This document shows, in pieces, positions 39,775 through 53,799 of a stretch of DNA of 64,000 bases. Made by a program: the position numbers and the translations under genes. How positions within the stretch are numbered: the first letter of the stretch is position 1; every line of letters begins with the position of its first letter. A model generated the notes under the pieces. The model was not told the DNA's origin. It worked only from the letters and a program-made list of their open reading frames with translations, and did no database searches. Source of the stretch: Eremophila alpestris peregrina (lineage: Eukaryota > Chordata > Aves > Passeriformes > Alaudidae); contig WMCF01000030.1 in NCBI GenBank assembly GCA_009792885.1, positions 5,413,909 through 5,477,908 of the forward strand, in the 5' to 3' direction.

Positions 39775-40964
39775 AAGTAAAATAAAAACATATTGACTTT
39801 TAAATAATGCATTAGGCATTTCTCTATTCAATAGTCATAAAGTTCCTTTTAAGTGCATTGCACTCAAGACAATCATACACCACTGACCTGAGTATCTCTT
39901 TTAGTTTGAAATCAAAGTTAAAACAGGCACATTTTTGTTGTGCAGCACAGTGTTAGACATTTTAAGATGAACACACATTTCAGCTCATTTGGTAGCTGCT
40001 AATTCATTAAACAATGCCACGTAGATTCCATTACAACAGTACACCAGATACTTTTAATCCCATTCTCAGACAGAAAGGACACTCACTATAGGTGCCACTA
40101 TAAAGGACACCTGGCATTCAAACCCAGTGCCTAACTTGTGAAAGATCAATCTCTCCAGAAAAGTCAAGAGCTTCTACTTCAGCTCACAATTGTCCTCTTC
40201 TTTGCACATACCCTAGGAAAGGCAGCACACAGATCTGTTTCAGTATTAACCGGTTTGTTACCTGATTTCAGATTGTGTTGATCAGTTATGATCAATTTAT
40301 AGCAAAGACAATTTCCTAAGATGTGCAAAAGATACAGGGAAAGGAAACACATTTTTGAGAGATCGGTAGGAGCAAGAAACTAACAAATAAACTTCTAAAA
40401 TTGCATTACTGGGACATGAGAAAAAACCAAGGGAATTTTTGCATCTGGAAGCTTCAACTTACATTTGAAATACTTGTTTTCTGTATGTGTATTCTCAGCT
40501 GAAAAATTTTATGTTATTTAACAGTTTTTCTTTTCAATCTCTTAAAATGTTGTTTAAGACTAAAAAACATGTACTAAAAACCAAAAATATTTATTTTACA
40601 AACTAAAAAACTACTAAATACAGCAATCCAGTTTTATTGAATTTGCAGCTCCACTACCAATACAGCTTTCAAGCCAGTTCTCAAGGTAAAAGTTCTCACT
40701 ACACAAACACATCAAGGATTACCATTGTCCAGGCACAAAAGATTCTATCAAAGAAGTTTTACGTTCCCACCTGTGCCGAGTTACAGTTATTTAACCATAA
40801 AAACTGTATCCAGGTCTCAGAAAAAGCCTGCTGTTGTAGCACAGTAAATCATCAGGTTACCCTGGAAAATTTATCATGCAATGAAATCTTTTAACAACGT
40901 AGTCACATTACTTGACTATACCTGCAAACAACTTTATTTGCTCAGGGATGGACTTCTGCAGTAA

Positions 40965-41040
40965 AAAAACCCCGAACAAATAACATAAAAAACCCCATCA
41001 AACAAACAAACAAGAAACCAAACAAACGAACGGCCCAAAA
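40965..41040. repeat. A/C-rich tract with CAAA repeat, intron 1
   Basis: AAAAAACCCC words lead into four or more CAAA units and CAAACGAACG, again nearly free of T on the plus strand. Confidence 0.8.
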
Positions 41041-44000
41041 GCTTCCAAGCACAGACATCTGTTCAAGCTACTTTAAATATTGATTACTTAAATCTACACT
41101 GCGTGCACAGACAAAAAAAAATTAACTTGGGTTATTTCTGAACTAGGAACTGAAATTTAAATTCTGAATAGAAACTATAAATGATATATTCATATTGCAC
41201 ACTGAAACTAGAAACCACTTTTCATTCTTGAGACTTCCAAATGTGGACTCAGGGAAATTAACACTAACCCCATAAGCAAATGTGGTTTTACACGCATTTT
41301 GCTACTTGTATGAACGAAGTGTTTCCACAGACATATCCAACAGGAAAGTCAAAAGTCAACACATATCTAATTGTTCCTAGATCTGTAGTGATTACATGTT
41401 TCAGGACCTGTTATACTTGTTTAAGAAATTTTTATTTTAGAATGCTTTACTTTTCCTTGTGCTATTAGTTTATCTTTACAAATCACTGGTCAGAAATAGC
41501 CATAACAATAGAAATCACAAATTCTATCTATTTTCAAAGAATAATTTGTCAGGGACTTATTTAGCAATAGTTCTAACTTTGGAAACACTTCCTCCTGAAA
41601 ATATCTCTGCCAGGAACAGCAAAGCCTGGCAGGCTATTCCAGAATAGTGGCAAGGCCCTAATCTACAAAGCCTCTGGGAAAACCAGACGACCACACAGAC
41701 AGGCGAGAACAGAGAACCTCCCAAACCAGTTTTCTCATTGAACTGATCCCAGGCAGTCTATTTTCAAACATCTTTAGCACAGTTGCAAGCAACTATGAAA
41801 ATCAAGACAATACAGACCAAGAAACCACCTAACACTTGTTTTCAGACATCTCCTCTCATAATATGTATTTTCTCCCCATCAAGTCTTCTCAGAAAATCCA
41901 TTAGGCCTGCATCAGATGGCAGTGCCCAAAGACTCACCATTCCTCCATGGGACAAACTACTATGGTTTTCTTTTTGTTTTGTTTTATGCCTAGCCAGTCT
42001 TCAAATAACCAGATAAAGTTTGCATACATAAACTACTGTAATTCAGAATCTCACTTCAAACCTATTCATACATTTAGCCATTTCTGCTAACATTTCTAAA
42101 ATGTTCTTCCTTGCAATTGATAGGGAAGAAGGAGAAACGGGATGACAGTCAAGGTGGGAGGCTGTAACAAGATGTTATCGCGGTTGTTTAGCACAGTCAA
42201 GAAAATCTGTTTTATGAGAACAGCTTGTTGTGTTGTGACTAGATGGAAATTCTGCCCTTCAGATTCCTAAAAAGAAAACTAAAAGCCTGAAGCAGTAAGT
42301 GGTACTGTGAAAAATGAAGGCCCAGCTCCAAAAATTTGAGGGAAGGTTTTTGGAAGCAAAAAAGGCAGTGTTAGTAGTGAGGAGACACCTGGACTGTCTC
42401 AACAATTCTGTTAATTGCTGTGAAAGAACTGTTCAACTTTTTCCTCTGATCATCTCAAAGCTCAGCTGTGTGAACCAACAGAAGTTGACCTTTTGTGACA
42501 GATAAGTAAACATTCCTTATGATTACCTTAAAATGGAAACATTCTGCACTTGTCCTTAAGAATTACATGAAGCACTGTTTACAGATTTGCACTTTAGTTT
42601 ACCCACGTTTATTTCATATTTGGTTCAAACCAAGAGAACTTGAGGGACATCATAGCATTCTGGATTAGTACTGGGATCTACCCAGTACTATCCTGCTGAA
42701 GGAAGAGCAATGGCTTCATACACTCCTCCTACATACATATCCCTATCTGTTTATTATAGTACGTGTTACCAGAGTTTCAAATCAAAACAAAGCACCTCCA
42801 TGAGAAGATAATACCTCAAGAAAACAACTGTCCTTACAAAGGCTGAAGGCAGATCTGTAGTTTATTTGCACAGGCCCCTTCTCCTGCTAAGGCATTTGGT
42901 AAGTGAAGGTCTCTGGCCACCAGTAATAACAGCAAGAAGAACGCCTGTGCTGTTTGCAACAAAATTCAAGATTTTCAGGACTATATGGGCAAACAGAAAA
43001 AAATATGCAAAATGCTAACCACTAATCCAGTATAATCTGTTTACAACAGAAACAATAAAATTCTTGGATCCTATTGCAAACTTTATGTGGTTGCAGAGCT
43101 GGAAGGAATGCCAACCATCTTCTCTATTAGGTAACCTTCTCATGTTAAACACAAAGAGATGAGGCCAAAATCTGCAGAGGACCAACTTGGCCTAAGTATC
43201 AAATGCAAGGGTATTTTCAATCTTACAAAACAAGCTGGGTTCCCTAATACCATGCAAAAACACCACAGCCAGTTTCCAGGATTTTGTTCTCTTTGAAGCC
43301 TGGCAGAAAAGAATAAAGAATGTGGGAACATTTCTGATGCAATTTCAGACACTTCTGATGCTAGGTAAACCAATCCTGCAACTTTTGATCAGCTAAAACA
43401 ATTGAGTGAGTAGTCATGTAGTAACTATTTTGCTATTGATGTAGATGACTAATTTAATGCTTAGATTGCCTCTTTATTTGCTCCCATTAATTAGACCCAG
43501 CTGTTTCAGCTTCCCATCCTTTTAATCCCCAGCTCTTTCTTAAAACCAAGTTTGCCTAGCTCAGATAGATACCATCTGTTTTAATGAAGAATAAACTAGG
43601 TCATGTGAGCTCTATGACCCCAAGGGCCGCTTTCTGAGTCCCAGAAGGGTTGGCCCTGCTTTCAACAGATGCCCACAAAAATCATCAGATGCATTCATTT
43701 TTATTTACAGTTAGAAGAAACATTTCCTACTGTGACACATATTAGTCTTTATTGATAGCCACAAGCACAACAGAATTTATTCTGTTAAATATCACAGATG
43801 AACTAAGTGAATTGTATCAGATTGCAAATTCACTACTAAATGTCAAATTTTGTCTGCCATTTAATCGTTGTCTTATTTTGGATGTAGCTTCAACAACCTA
43901 GACTAGGAAATGGGGATTGTCAGTAATTATTGACAAAGTGGAAAACTGGCACAGCAAAGGAAAATCAGCCTGCCCAAACAGACTGGTAATCAATCAGAAG

Positions 44001-47000
44001 ATAAACACTTGGGAGAAAGATTTAGGGAAACCACAAGGCACAAGAAACTGTGGGCTTCTAACAAAAGATGTGGTTGGCACATGAATAGGGCAACTCAAAA
44101 TGAGGATGATGATTTTGGACATCACAGTAATGAAGTTTAGATTTTTATTAATGTATAATATCATAGACCAATGCCACTGAAATGCCAAATTCAGTATCTT
44201 CACTGTTCTGCAAGCCAGCTGTGGACTGTTAACTGTAAATCTTAGATCACTGCTTTTACAGATCTGCATTACTCTAGAGGGTTCAGATCTAACACTGAAA
44301 AACATGTCAGAGAAATAAGGAAAGTTAGAGAAGGCTTGTAGTAGAGGATCGTGACAATAGGATGCCTTTTTTTTGTCTAGAACTGTTCATCTCATACTGC
44401 TGAAAAAACAAAAGAAATTTCTGATCACAATTTTTGCAAAGTTTTTTTGTATCCTTCAATATGCACTGAAATCAGCAACAGTCTGATTAAGATCTTAACA
44501 TCATAGAAAACAGAGATGCATGTGTAGTGTTCACCATGGGCAGCCCTGCCAGAGGAGCTTGCTTCCATGATGCTTCTAATTCATCTGTTGTGTTATGATT
44601 CCATTTTCACCAAGAACCCCTTGAAGAGAGAAAACGTCTTTCTACTTAACAATAACGTGAGATAGCACACAGCAAGAACTATACCCATCACATACCAGGC
44701 AAGGTCACTGGATTGCCTGTTCCACAATTTTATTGGCACTGGTACACCAGTGGTTTTATCTTCTCTTTGTCAAACCAATCAAAAGCTCAGTATCATTAAT
44801 TCTTTATCCCAGCTCAGTCAAACTTAAAAAGAAAGTACCAAAGCACGTTCAAAGTACAGCCGAGCTTTTGACTCTAAGGATGCTGTAAAAATTTCAAAAG
44901 ATCCCAAAGACCTGGCAATTTTTAGGTTCCTTCTTACTTTGTATACAAGGAGCCTATAACAACATAGCACTAAAATTACATTTAACCACCTGAAAATTAG
45001 TTTAGTCTATTTTCTATTTCACACAAGATTCAATATGCCAGAGAATACCAAGAAGTTGTGTCAACTTCTCCTGTTGTTGACTCACCCATTTAAATCTTAC
45101 TGAACTGCAATCCTTAAGAACAAAGGAGATGGGAATCACCTGGCTAATTAACACCCATCAGTCAAGTTTCCTGTTTTTCACATAGTTCAGATACAGGCTT
45201 CTGACTTCCAGGAAGTGCCAATCAACTGAACATCAATGATGCAAATTCTTCTGTAATTTCAGGTTTTGAATTTTTTTTTTTTGCTCACACATTACTGTCT
45301 CTCTACAAAAATATTGTAAATGTCAGGGTATCTTCAAGCAAAAGAAGCAGAATTCTTGAAAGTTCCTTCTGTCTCTTTATTCTTTCTCTTTCAATTTACT
45401 TCGAATTACTAGAGACCAATAAATAAATGAAAACAGAAAGTAATCAGATTGCTGGTTATGACAGCCATAAATCCTCTCAATTTCTAAACAGTTCTTAGAA
45501 TACTGATTCTAAATGTATCTCCCATTTCAAATTTTTCAATATCCAAAATCTTCAGACCAATTCTCATAAAATCAGAATTTCCCTACTTGGTTCTTCAATG
45601 GTATTTTTCAACTCTTTCTATGTCTTTCACAACATGCAATTCATGACCCATTGATAAACAGATGAGTGGATGATAAAGCTTTTCCCCCATACTGAAACTA
45701 AGACATTGCAAAATCATTATTACTCCTACTTTTACCTATTTAAATATTACACCTGAACTACAAATAGATCACAACTTCAAAACTGGGTTTTTTTTTTAAT
45801 AAAAACAGCTGAAATAGAAACTTTCAAAGATGAACTCCTTTTTCACCTAGAAACTAAGTTTAACTTGCTGAACTAAATTAAGGAGGCTTGTTGAAACAGC
45901 TTATTTTACATGATACCATACACCTGCTAGAAAAGAAGCTGATTAATCTGTATTAATATAATTTTTTTTTAAATTGGCCTATCTTGTTTTAAAAGACAAA
46001 TATAGTTAAGCCAAGAATCAGGTACCTGTCTGGTAAGTAACACTTGCCAAGCTAAAACACTAGAAAGCAATAAATACTCTTTCATCTGATGAGAATTTCA
46101 GGTATTTAAAGCATTATCAGAAAGTGTCACATTTTAACAGCTGGAGAAATATCTGTAAATTGGAAATTATACAAGAAAGATATTTTTTTGAATTTAAAAA
46201 GTTAGAACATTCAAATCCTATTTACAGAATTGATTCTTTCAGGTAGGGAGAGGTAAAAATATGCACATGAACTACTTCTTGGAATGCAAATATTAATGGG
46301 AAGAATTTTTAACCTATTGGTTTCTTTCCAAATAATTTCTCAGACAACAAAAGCCAGACATGCAAACCACACACCTAGCCTTCCGTACATTAACTGATGC
46401 TTAAAATGCCCATCAGCTTTGAGTAATTCAGGACTCTTTCTAAATTAATGTTCAAAGTTAATATTTTCTGATGGTGTTAATTATCTAACTGTTTAAACCC
46501 ACCATGAAACAGCTTCCTTAAAATAAATCTTAACACAAATAGACATGTAGGCCAAAAGCTGTTATATTTAATTCAGGTGTTACACTTCCACTTACCACAA
46601 ACAAAATGGGATACAAAGTAACCCAGATTCCAGGAAAAAGAAGGAAAACCAACAAGATGAGTATAGTAGTATACCAGGTATCATAAACACCCAAATTTTA
46701 CTCTACAAGATTTGTCATGATTGTTTAAAGAAAGTAATAAAAATGTTATGACAGAAACATGCCCCAACACAATCCACAGTGATAAGTCCTGATCTCTCTT
46801 CAGATACTCTTTGATTTTTTTGTCTGTGAATAGGTGTGAGTTGTGAATATACAGCTCCTGCTGGGATTAGTACTAGACTCAGTATCTTGAATTGGATGTC
46901 CCAGAATCAGTCTAAGCCAAAAAGTTTCCAATTTTCTATGAAGATGAGTAACTTGCAGTTTACCTCTGGTAGTACATAAAGAATCAACTCCAGTAAATCA

Positions 47001-50000
47001 TTAACAAATGGTTTTCCATTTATTCTGTTCAGTTAATGAGAAGTGTTTTGCAGTGATTTTTCCCCTTCCAAAAATGGTAAGTAGGAAAAAAACCTAAGCA
47101 GGGACATCTCATATTGGATTTAAAAAAAAAAAAAAAAAAAGCCCTGTTTCTAAGTTTCATTCTCATAATCAAATTTTTAACCACGAAGACAGTAAAGCTC
47201 TCATCATTTATCAGCACCTCTATCTTCACCTTCAGTTTCCCTGGTGACAGGAAGTATTTACAGAACAGTTTTGGTTGGTTGCTTTACTCAAATTCAGCTT
47301 GAAGAAGTTTAGCTGGTTTTCCACCAAAAAAAGAACAGTGCAAAACAACATAAAACAACCAAAGCTAAACAAATTGCCACGTCATAGCAATAACAAGTTT
47401 CAGTAGACTGAAATCCATTTCAGGTAACTTCAACTAAAAGGAACAGCCATTAAGGTCTTCAAAATTTAAAACAGCACCTCTGCAGAAGATACACCACTCT
47501 TTGGGTATTTGAAATATTGTTCCAACATCTTTTGCTGTGTCAGTTGCTACAGTTGAACTTATGAGGTGGCATACATCACCATCAACAATTATACACACAA
47601 AAGCTTACAATTACACCCAAAGACAAAGAAAACCTTAAAATAAAACTGGCCAGCCAAACAACTACAAAACATGGCTAAAAACTCATGTTTTCATCTCAGA
47701 AAAATAAATAAAAATAACACTTTGACTAAGAAGCAACAACCAATGCAATAATCCATAAAGGATTTAGAGGCAATTAGTTCCAAAGAAGTTAATGCTACAC
47801 AGAGTATAATAAAAATCTAATTCATGCAACAGCACAGGTCAAAACTTTAACAGCAACCCCCTGTGAACTAGGTAAGTCTAAATAGAGGTACTTAGTAGGT
47901 ATCTGATTAGCAACCTTTCTTTTCAACCCAGATATATGTGTCTCTACATCCTTGTATAATTTTACATAGTCATCATCTTTTGGTCTGTCCAGAAACTCAG
48001 CTTTTCCAAAACACTTACTTGCTGTCAGTCAGTCCCACGGTAATGCAAAGAAAGCATAAGGCTTAATACCCTTGATAGTGTCCTTTTAAAGAGGAAACAA
48101 AAAGGTCTTGAGAAGTACAAAGGTTTATTATTGCTGACCTGATGTAATAAAAGCCACATTGTTTGTACTTGACCGATTTCCTCCTTCACCAGTGCTGGAC
48201 AGAAGCCTTTGAGGGACTAGTACCTCTTACAATACACTCCTTTCTATTATATTTCACTTCCATCTTCACTGAAAGCAGTGCTAAATTAAACACAAATCAA
48301 GAGGAGGTATTCCACAAAGAGCACAAAAACTGTATTTTTAAATAGTTTTCAAACAGATTATCTATTTATTACTTAATATGTACTACAATGATTGTAAAGT
48401 ATAAGACTGAAATTATGTTGAAGAGCTTCTGGTTGAAGACAGGTAAGACTTACACTTAAGATTTAATTTAAATGCACTAAGGACATCTTAGTTCTCTCAT
48501 GTGTTTCAGGAAAGGGGTAAAATAGGCAACTAAAAGGAAACTGTTCCAGGATTACCTATTCCCTGCTTTTTCTGTGTTACCACACAATTAAACACAGAAG
48601 GCCCTAGTCCAGAAACACACTTGAGCACACACATACCAGCACAACTGAGAAAGCTGGAAAGGCCAGGTTGAAAACCTAATACACTAATATTCAGAAAGCA
48701 AAATGAAATCAAAGTTCAGTGATGGCCAACAGCTACTTTTATCTTTTTTTTTTTTTCCCAATCAAACTTTTCACTTTCATTTTTAAAATTTTAACTGACC
48801 TAGAGCTAATTCAGAATATGGAGAAAAAAGACAAACAAAACCTCCAAACATTCCCACTAGAGACAAAGCCTGACCATTGAGTAGTAGTCAAAGACCTTAA
48901 AAGTATAAGGAAGTTCATTCTTCACATTATATCTTAAAACCTTAGGACTGGTATTTTTGAAAACTGGAGTAAAACTTCCACTTTCAAAGACAGATTACCA
49001 CAAAGCACCACGTAGCTCATACCATCTTTGTCATGGTTGGACATTAAAAGACACAGTAAATGTATGCTTTGAAAGAAATGTCAGTATTCCTGGCCTGTTC
49101 CAATTTATGGTGGAAACTTATAAAAACCTTCAACAGCTTCCCCAGACACCCTGAGCTAGAATGTCTTCACTTACTACACAGCTTGACTTTGGACCAGCCA
49201 AGTGCAATCCCCTGCAAGTCAACAGAGGAGAAAAAAGGCACTTCTGTATTTAATAGCATGGTAATTTACACATCCAACACAGAAGTACCTATTTCCCTCT
49301 GTTGTCTACACACATAGGTTTAATAGTTGTTTACAGTGCACAGGTCTACATTCAGACAGAAGAGACCAACCTCAAAGTTATATGGCCTGGTAAGAGCATG
49401 ACACTTACCACAACACAGAACTACTAAAACAGAATATGCTCATCTGTGTAAGGAAGTATATAAATTTGAGAGGTTTGAAAAAGTATTGTTGGCAACTCAC
49501 AACTCAGTAAATTCTCAATGCACCATGTCATGAAATCTATACCAAATGATACCTATACTGCTCTATGATCTTCAGCACTGTTACCTAACTTACTGACCCA
49601 GTGTCACAAATGTGGTATTAACAATGTCAGTTCATCCACCTAGCATTTTTTTCAAAATATTGATATAGTTTAACATTGCATACAAGAAAGGATATAGTAT
49701 GTACAAATAATCACAGTCCAAACCACATCCAATTTGCAAGCTTGAATTTATCTCTGTAGTTTGTAATTTTACATGTTATTCAAGTTTATATAGCACAATA
49801 GTCTTACAAGGTATTTAAAACATTACTCTTACACTTGAGCTATTATGCTGACAGAGAAAAATATTTCTGATACAACTATGACCTCTTCTAAAAATTCTAT
49901 TCAGCTTGATCTTTGCTTTGAATGGATTGTAGTGAGTACTAGAGATTTTATTATAATATGCACCAATGAGTCAGCATTGTAACCATAGCAAAAGGAATGC

Positions 50001-50849
50001 CTTTCCAAAAGACTCAAATAATTCCTTTACATCTACAAATTACAAGCACTTGCTGTGCCACTACAACCCTGCATTCTATCTTCTGTAAATGAAATTTTAC
50101 AAAACAAAATCAAACTACAAGCCCACAAAATTTTTTCCTAAAACACTTTCTCAATCTGGAACAAGCACTGCAAATATATTTATATTTGGTTAAAGGTTAA
50201 TACACTGAGAATTCATGAGTGGAACAAAATATTCCTCAAAGGAAAGGCTTTGTTTATATTCAGTAGGCAGTATCAACTGATATTCCTAAGAGACTACAGA
50301 CTAACAATGCCTTAGGTATCTAGAATTTACTTCATGTGTTCCATTACCTTTCCAAATTTTCACATAGTATACCTTACAAAAATTAGTGAAACCGTGTACA
50401 AGATAAGGTGATGAAATCACCACTGTTTGGCACTAGAATGAATATCATCATATTCTCCACATAAAGAGCTATTATTCAAGAAAGAGGAAGTAAGTCTAGA
50501 ATATTCAAATAAAGTTATATTTGATATGGAGCTGGAACAAAAGCCCTAACACAAATATTAAGTTTCAAAATCCCAGTCTCCAAATTCCATTCTCAAATAT
50601 CAATTAAACATTTTGGATAAAATCTTGATAGTGCCCAAGAATTACATTACTAATGGAATTAAAGACTGAAAATGTTACTTGTATTAATACCTAATGTTAC
50701 TGAAGACAAGCCAATGGCAATTTAACATTTAAATACTTTATCAGAAAAGGACCATGGCCTGAATTTTTCATGCTATTCAGGGTTGTATGGACCAGTCACT
50801 GTTTTTTCTCTACAATGCAGAAAAATAAAGCTAAACTTAAATTCCTCTC

Positions 50850-51672
50850 TGTCTTGGTTTGAAAGACAGGTGTCTGCTAGGGAAAGCCGGTGCTCTCCCC
50901 TTGCAATGGAGAATGCAAACCCCCTCCCTCCAAATCATTATAAATTTGAAATTAAGGGGCTTTCAGGCAAAAAAGATGTGGGAATGGGAATAACAGGGGT
51001 TTTTTTACTTATATATATATATATATCTAACAAAGCAAGCAAACAAACAAACAAACAACTACAGCATTAATAATAAGACAGAACCAAGAACCTCGAGGGA
51101 CCACAAATCCCAGGGCAGCCTGATCCCCAGTGGCTCTGAGGCACTGAGCTGTAACAGTGGAAGATCCTGGGCTGGTGATGAGTTAGATGGGCAGTCCTGC
51201 AGTGGTGGCTGAAGCAGCAGAGACGTCCCGGCTGAGCAGAGGGTGAGGTCAGTGTAGGCAAAAGCCTCAAAGCGACGGCGGGACAGGGTCGGGCTCACTC
51301 CAGCAGGGCAGGAGGAGAGCTCAGAAATCCCTGAGCACACGAGCAGATGGTGGTAAGTTTTCCCAGGAGCAGAGTAGATGGTGACCCTGTAACTCCTCTT
51401 GCAGCAAGCGAACAGCCTGGGCGTCCTCTCTCTGGAGTGCCAAGGGGAAGAGTGCCCACCCCCCAGCTCCCTGTCCCTTCAGTCTTCCCTTCCCTGGTTT
51501 CTTTTGTCTTTTGTTAAGTACCGACAAATCACTCAGTCATTAGTGTCTTAGCAACTTGAGGGAAAAAATTCCAAATGGCAAAACAAAAAAAAAAAAAAAA
51601 AANNNNNNNNNNAAAAAAAAAAAAAAAACAAAAAACAAACAAAAAAAAAGAAAACAAATCTAACCCCCAACA
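50850..51672 (+). mobile_element. Solo LTR of an avian endogenous retrovirus, with 5-bp target duplication
   Basis: The element starts TGTCTTGGTTTGAAAGACAG, which I remember as a common passerine LTR start, and ends ACCCCCAACA. The five bases before it (50845-50849) and after it (51673-51677) are both CTCTC, a target-site duplication whose length suits an ERVL-type integrase. Inside lie a TATAAAT-like box near 50940, a (TA)n run at about 51011-51026, a CAAA-repeat at about 51035-51058, a GC-richer part (51060-51500), and a long A tract interrupted by ten N. No gag, pol or env sequence adjoins it, so it is a recombined solo LTR. It is antisense to PRKX. Confidence 0.75.
51585..51628. repeat. 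Poly-A tract containing a 10-N assembly gap
   Basis: Eighteen A (51585-51602), ten N (51603-51612) and sixteen A (51613-51628) form one homopolymer inside the solo LTR. The N run is a placeholder, so the true tract length, or any sequence inside, is unknown. Confidence 0.95.
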
Positions 51673-52539
51673 CTCTCTAACTTTGTATCAGCCAACTATG
51701 TGACTGAAAACCAGAATGGATATAGTAGCTTTTTCTATTTTTACTATGCAGTTCCTTAATAGAAAAGAAAAGCCACTCTATCAATCTCCCAGTGTTTCAC
51801 CCTCCCCTGAGTTTTAGGCACACATTTTTCTTCCTGTATCAGATCCAATCTCTCTCTGTTATTATACCTCTCAATATCATGCCCAAGGAACCCATCCAAA
51901 TCAAGAAATAAGATTGTTTAAATAGAACACTGTACATAATGGATACTATTTAAATGGACCAGGATGAGAACATCTGAGAATTTATGAAAAAGTACATCAA
52001 AACAACCTACAAGTAAACTCCTTTCATGAAACAACCCTGATTTTCCAAACTACTCTTAGGAAACTAACTCTACAAGAAAAAAGAAATCAAGTCAATACTA
52101 GAGTAAGTTCCAGAGGCTATGGCATATATCATAAAAGTATCATGAATTTTGCAACAATAAGGATGGATTTTTTTTTTTGGCTGATAATATGATGGCATTT
52201 CTGTGCTGGATGTTTTCCTGAACAATCTTTCACTTTGTTTTTATTTAAGCATAACATCATCTGAGGTCTGATATTTATTTTTTAAAAGTTTGTATTAAAC
52301 ACAGTTTGCAAATTTCATATATCTGAAAGATGCAATATGTCACGAAAAGGCAAGGAAAGAAGCAAACTCCCAACACAATAAATTTTTTCCATGCAAAAGG
52401 AAGACTGACAAACAAAATTATAGAATAAATCTCATTTGCAATGACTAGCTGCTCTGAACAAGTATATTTAAAGAACAAATACATGTGTTTAATAAAGAAT
52501 TTATCAGATTTGAAATTATCGACAAGAAATGCATGCTTG

Positions 52540-53085
52540 CAGCCCAGTGTGGGTGAGCAGGTCAAGGGAGGGGATTCTGCCCCTCTATTCTGCTCTGGTA
52601 AGAACCCACATGAGTAGCATGCCCAGGTGTGGGGTTCTCAGCACAAGAAGGACACAGACGGGTTAGAATGGGTCCAAAGGAGGGACACATTAGAGGGCTG
52701 GAGCACCTCTCCTGTGAAGACAGGCTGAGAGAGCTGGGTTGCACAGCAGGGATCAGGGGAGACCTTACTGAGGCTTTCTGGCAGTTAAAGAGGGCTTAAA
52801 AAACCAAACAAAACCACTGCCTTTTACAGGGTCAGATAGTGACAGAACAAGGGGGAACAGCTTCAAATTGAAAGAGGGTAGGTGTAGGCCAGATGTTGGG
52901 TTATATCGCTCAGGCTGCCCAGAGCTCAGGATACCTCATCTCTGGAAGTGTTTGAGGCCAGCTTGGATGGGGCTTCCAGCAACCTAGTGGAAGGTGTCCC
53001 TGCCCACAGCAGAAAGGTTGGAACAAGATGGCCTTTAAGGGCCCTTCCAATAATTTCAAAGCATTCTCTGATTTTATGACTACTC
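52540..53085 (+). mobile_element. CR1 LINE 3'-end copy in intron 1
   Basis: The copy follows the CR1 3' consensus with strong decay. It shows GATTCTGCCCCTCTATTCTG, GGGTCCAAAGGAGGGACACA, GAGAGAGCTGGGTTG, the insertion-prone AAAAAACCAAACAAAACC stretch, and the end GGGCCCTTCCAATAATTTC with a degraded GATTTT tail. It is 5'-truncated, non-coding, and antisense to PRKX. The next CR1 begins about 0.7 kb to the right. Confidence 0.88.
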
Positions 53086-53799
53086 AAATCTTGAAAATAA
53101 AACCAAGATCACATTTTTGTAAGAATCAACATTTTCTTTCAGATTTTCTGTTATTTCATTCTGCTATCCTATGTCTTCATCATACATCAAATTTCTTATG
53201 TAAGTAACACAGGTATACAGATGCATCCATTTACCCCAACTCAGGTTAATTTATTCTGTTGTTTACAGCCATAGGTGCTTCTTACTTCTACTCTCTACAG
53301 TTCTCTCACCCTTCACACCACAACCTCACAATTACCTGAACCCAGTCTGATATACTTAAAAACAAGACCACAGTCTGCAGTAAAGGAAGTAATGAACAGC
53401 AAATCCAACACCACTTTGACAGGATAGATTAAATTACATCTGATTGAATTCATTAGCTATAGTTCACATGCCAAGACTACTTCATGTGCCCTTTGTAGAC
53501 AGTGTTTCTCCTACATGGAAACATCATTGCTGAGGGTCATTCACTATTATAGCTGACACAGCACAAAGCTCAACAGAAATGTATTTTAATTTGTATTCAA
53601 TTGAAAGAACAAACAGTTCAATATAATTTATAATTCAGGATTTACATTTAAGGAAATACTACACACAAAGTCAAAGCTGATAAAATTAGAAGGCAGGGAC
53701 AGATTTAAGGATCAGAAACAAACACAAACAAATCTATCTAGGCCTGCTCATCAGCTCATATTTAACAACTGTACTCTTGGGTTGGTAGATGGTGTCATG

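Noticed and set aside
41560..41720. Moderately GC-rich stretch considered as a further LTR or CR1 piece
   Set aside because: No matching ends, tail repeat or recognisable CR1 words could be found.
51059..51340. Minus-strand open frames in the GC-richer part of the solo LTR
   Set aside because: They lie wholly inside the LTR, show no retroviral or host domain, and arise from its higher GC content.
51060..51520. GC-richer block considered as a PRKX promoter or first exon
   Set aside because: It lies within the delimited LTR insertion, has few CpG, and contains no coding stretch that leads into the glycine-rich loop.
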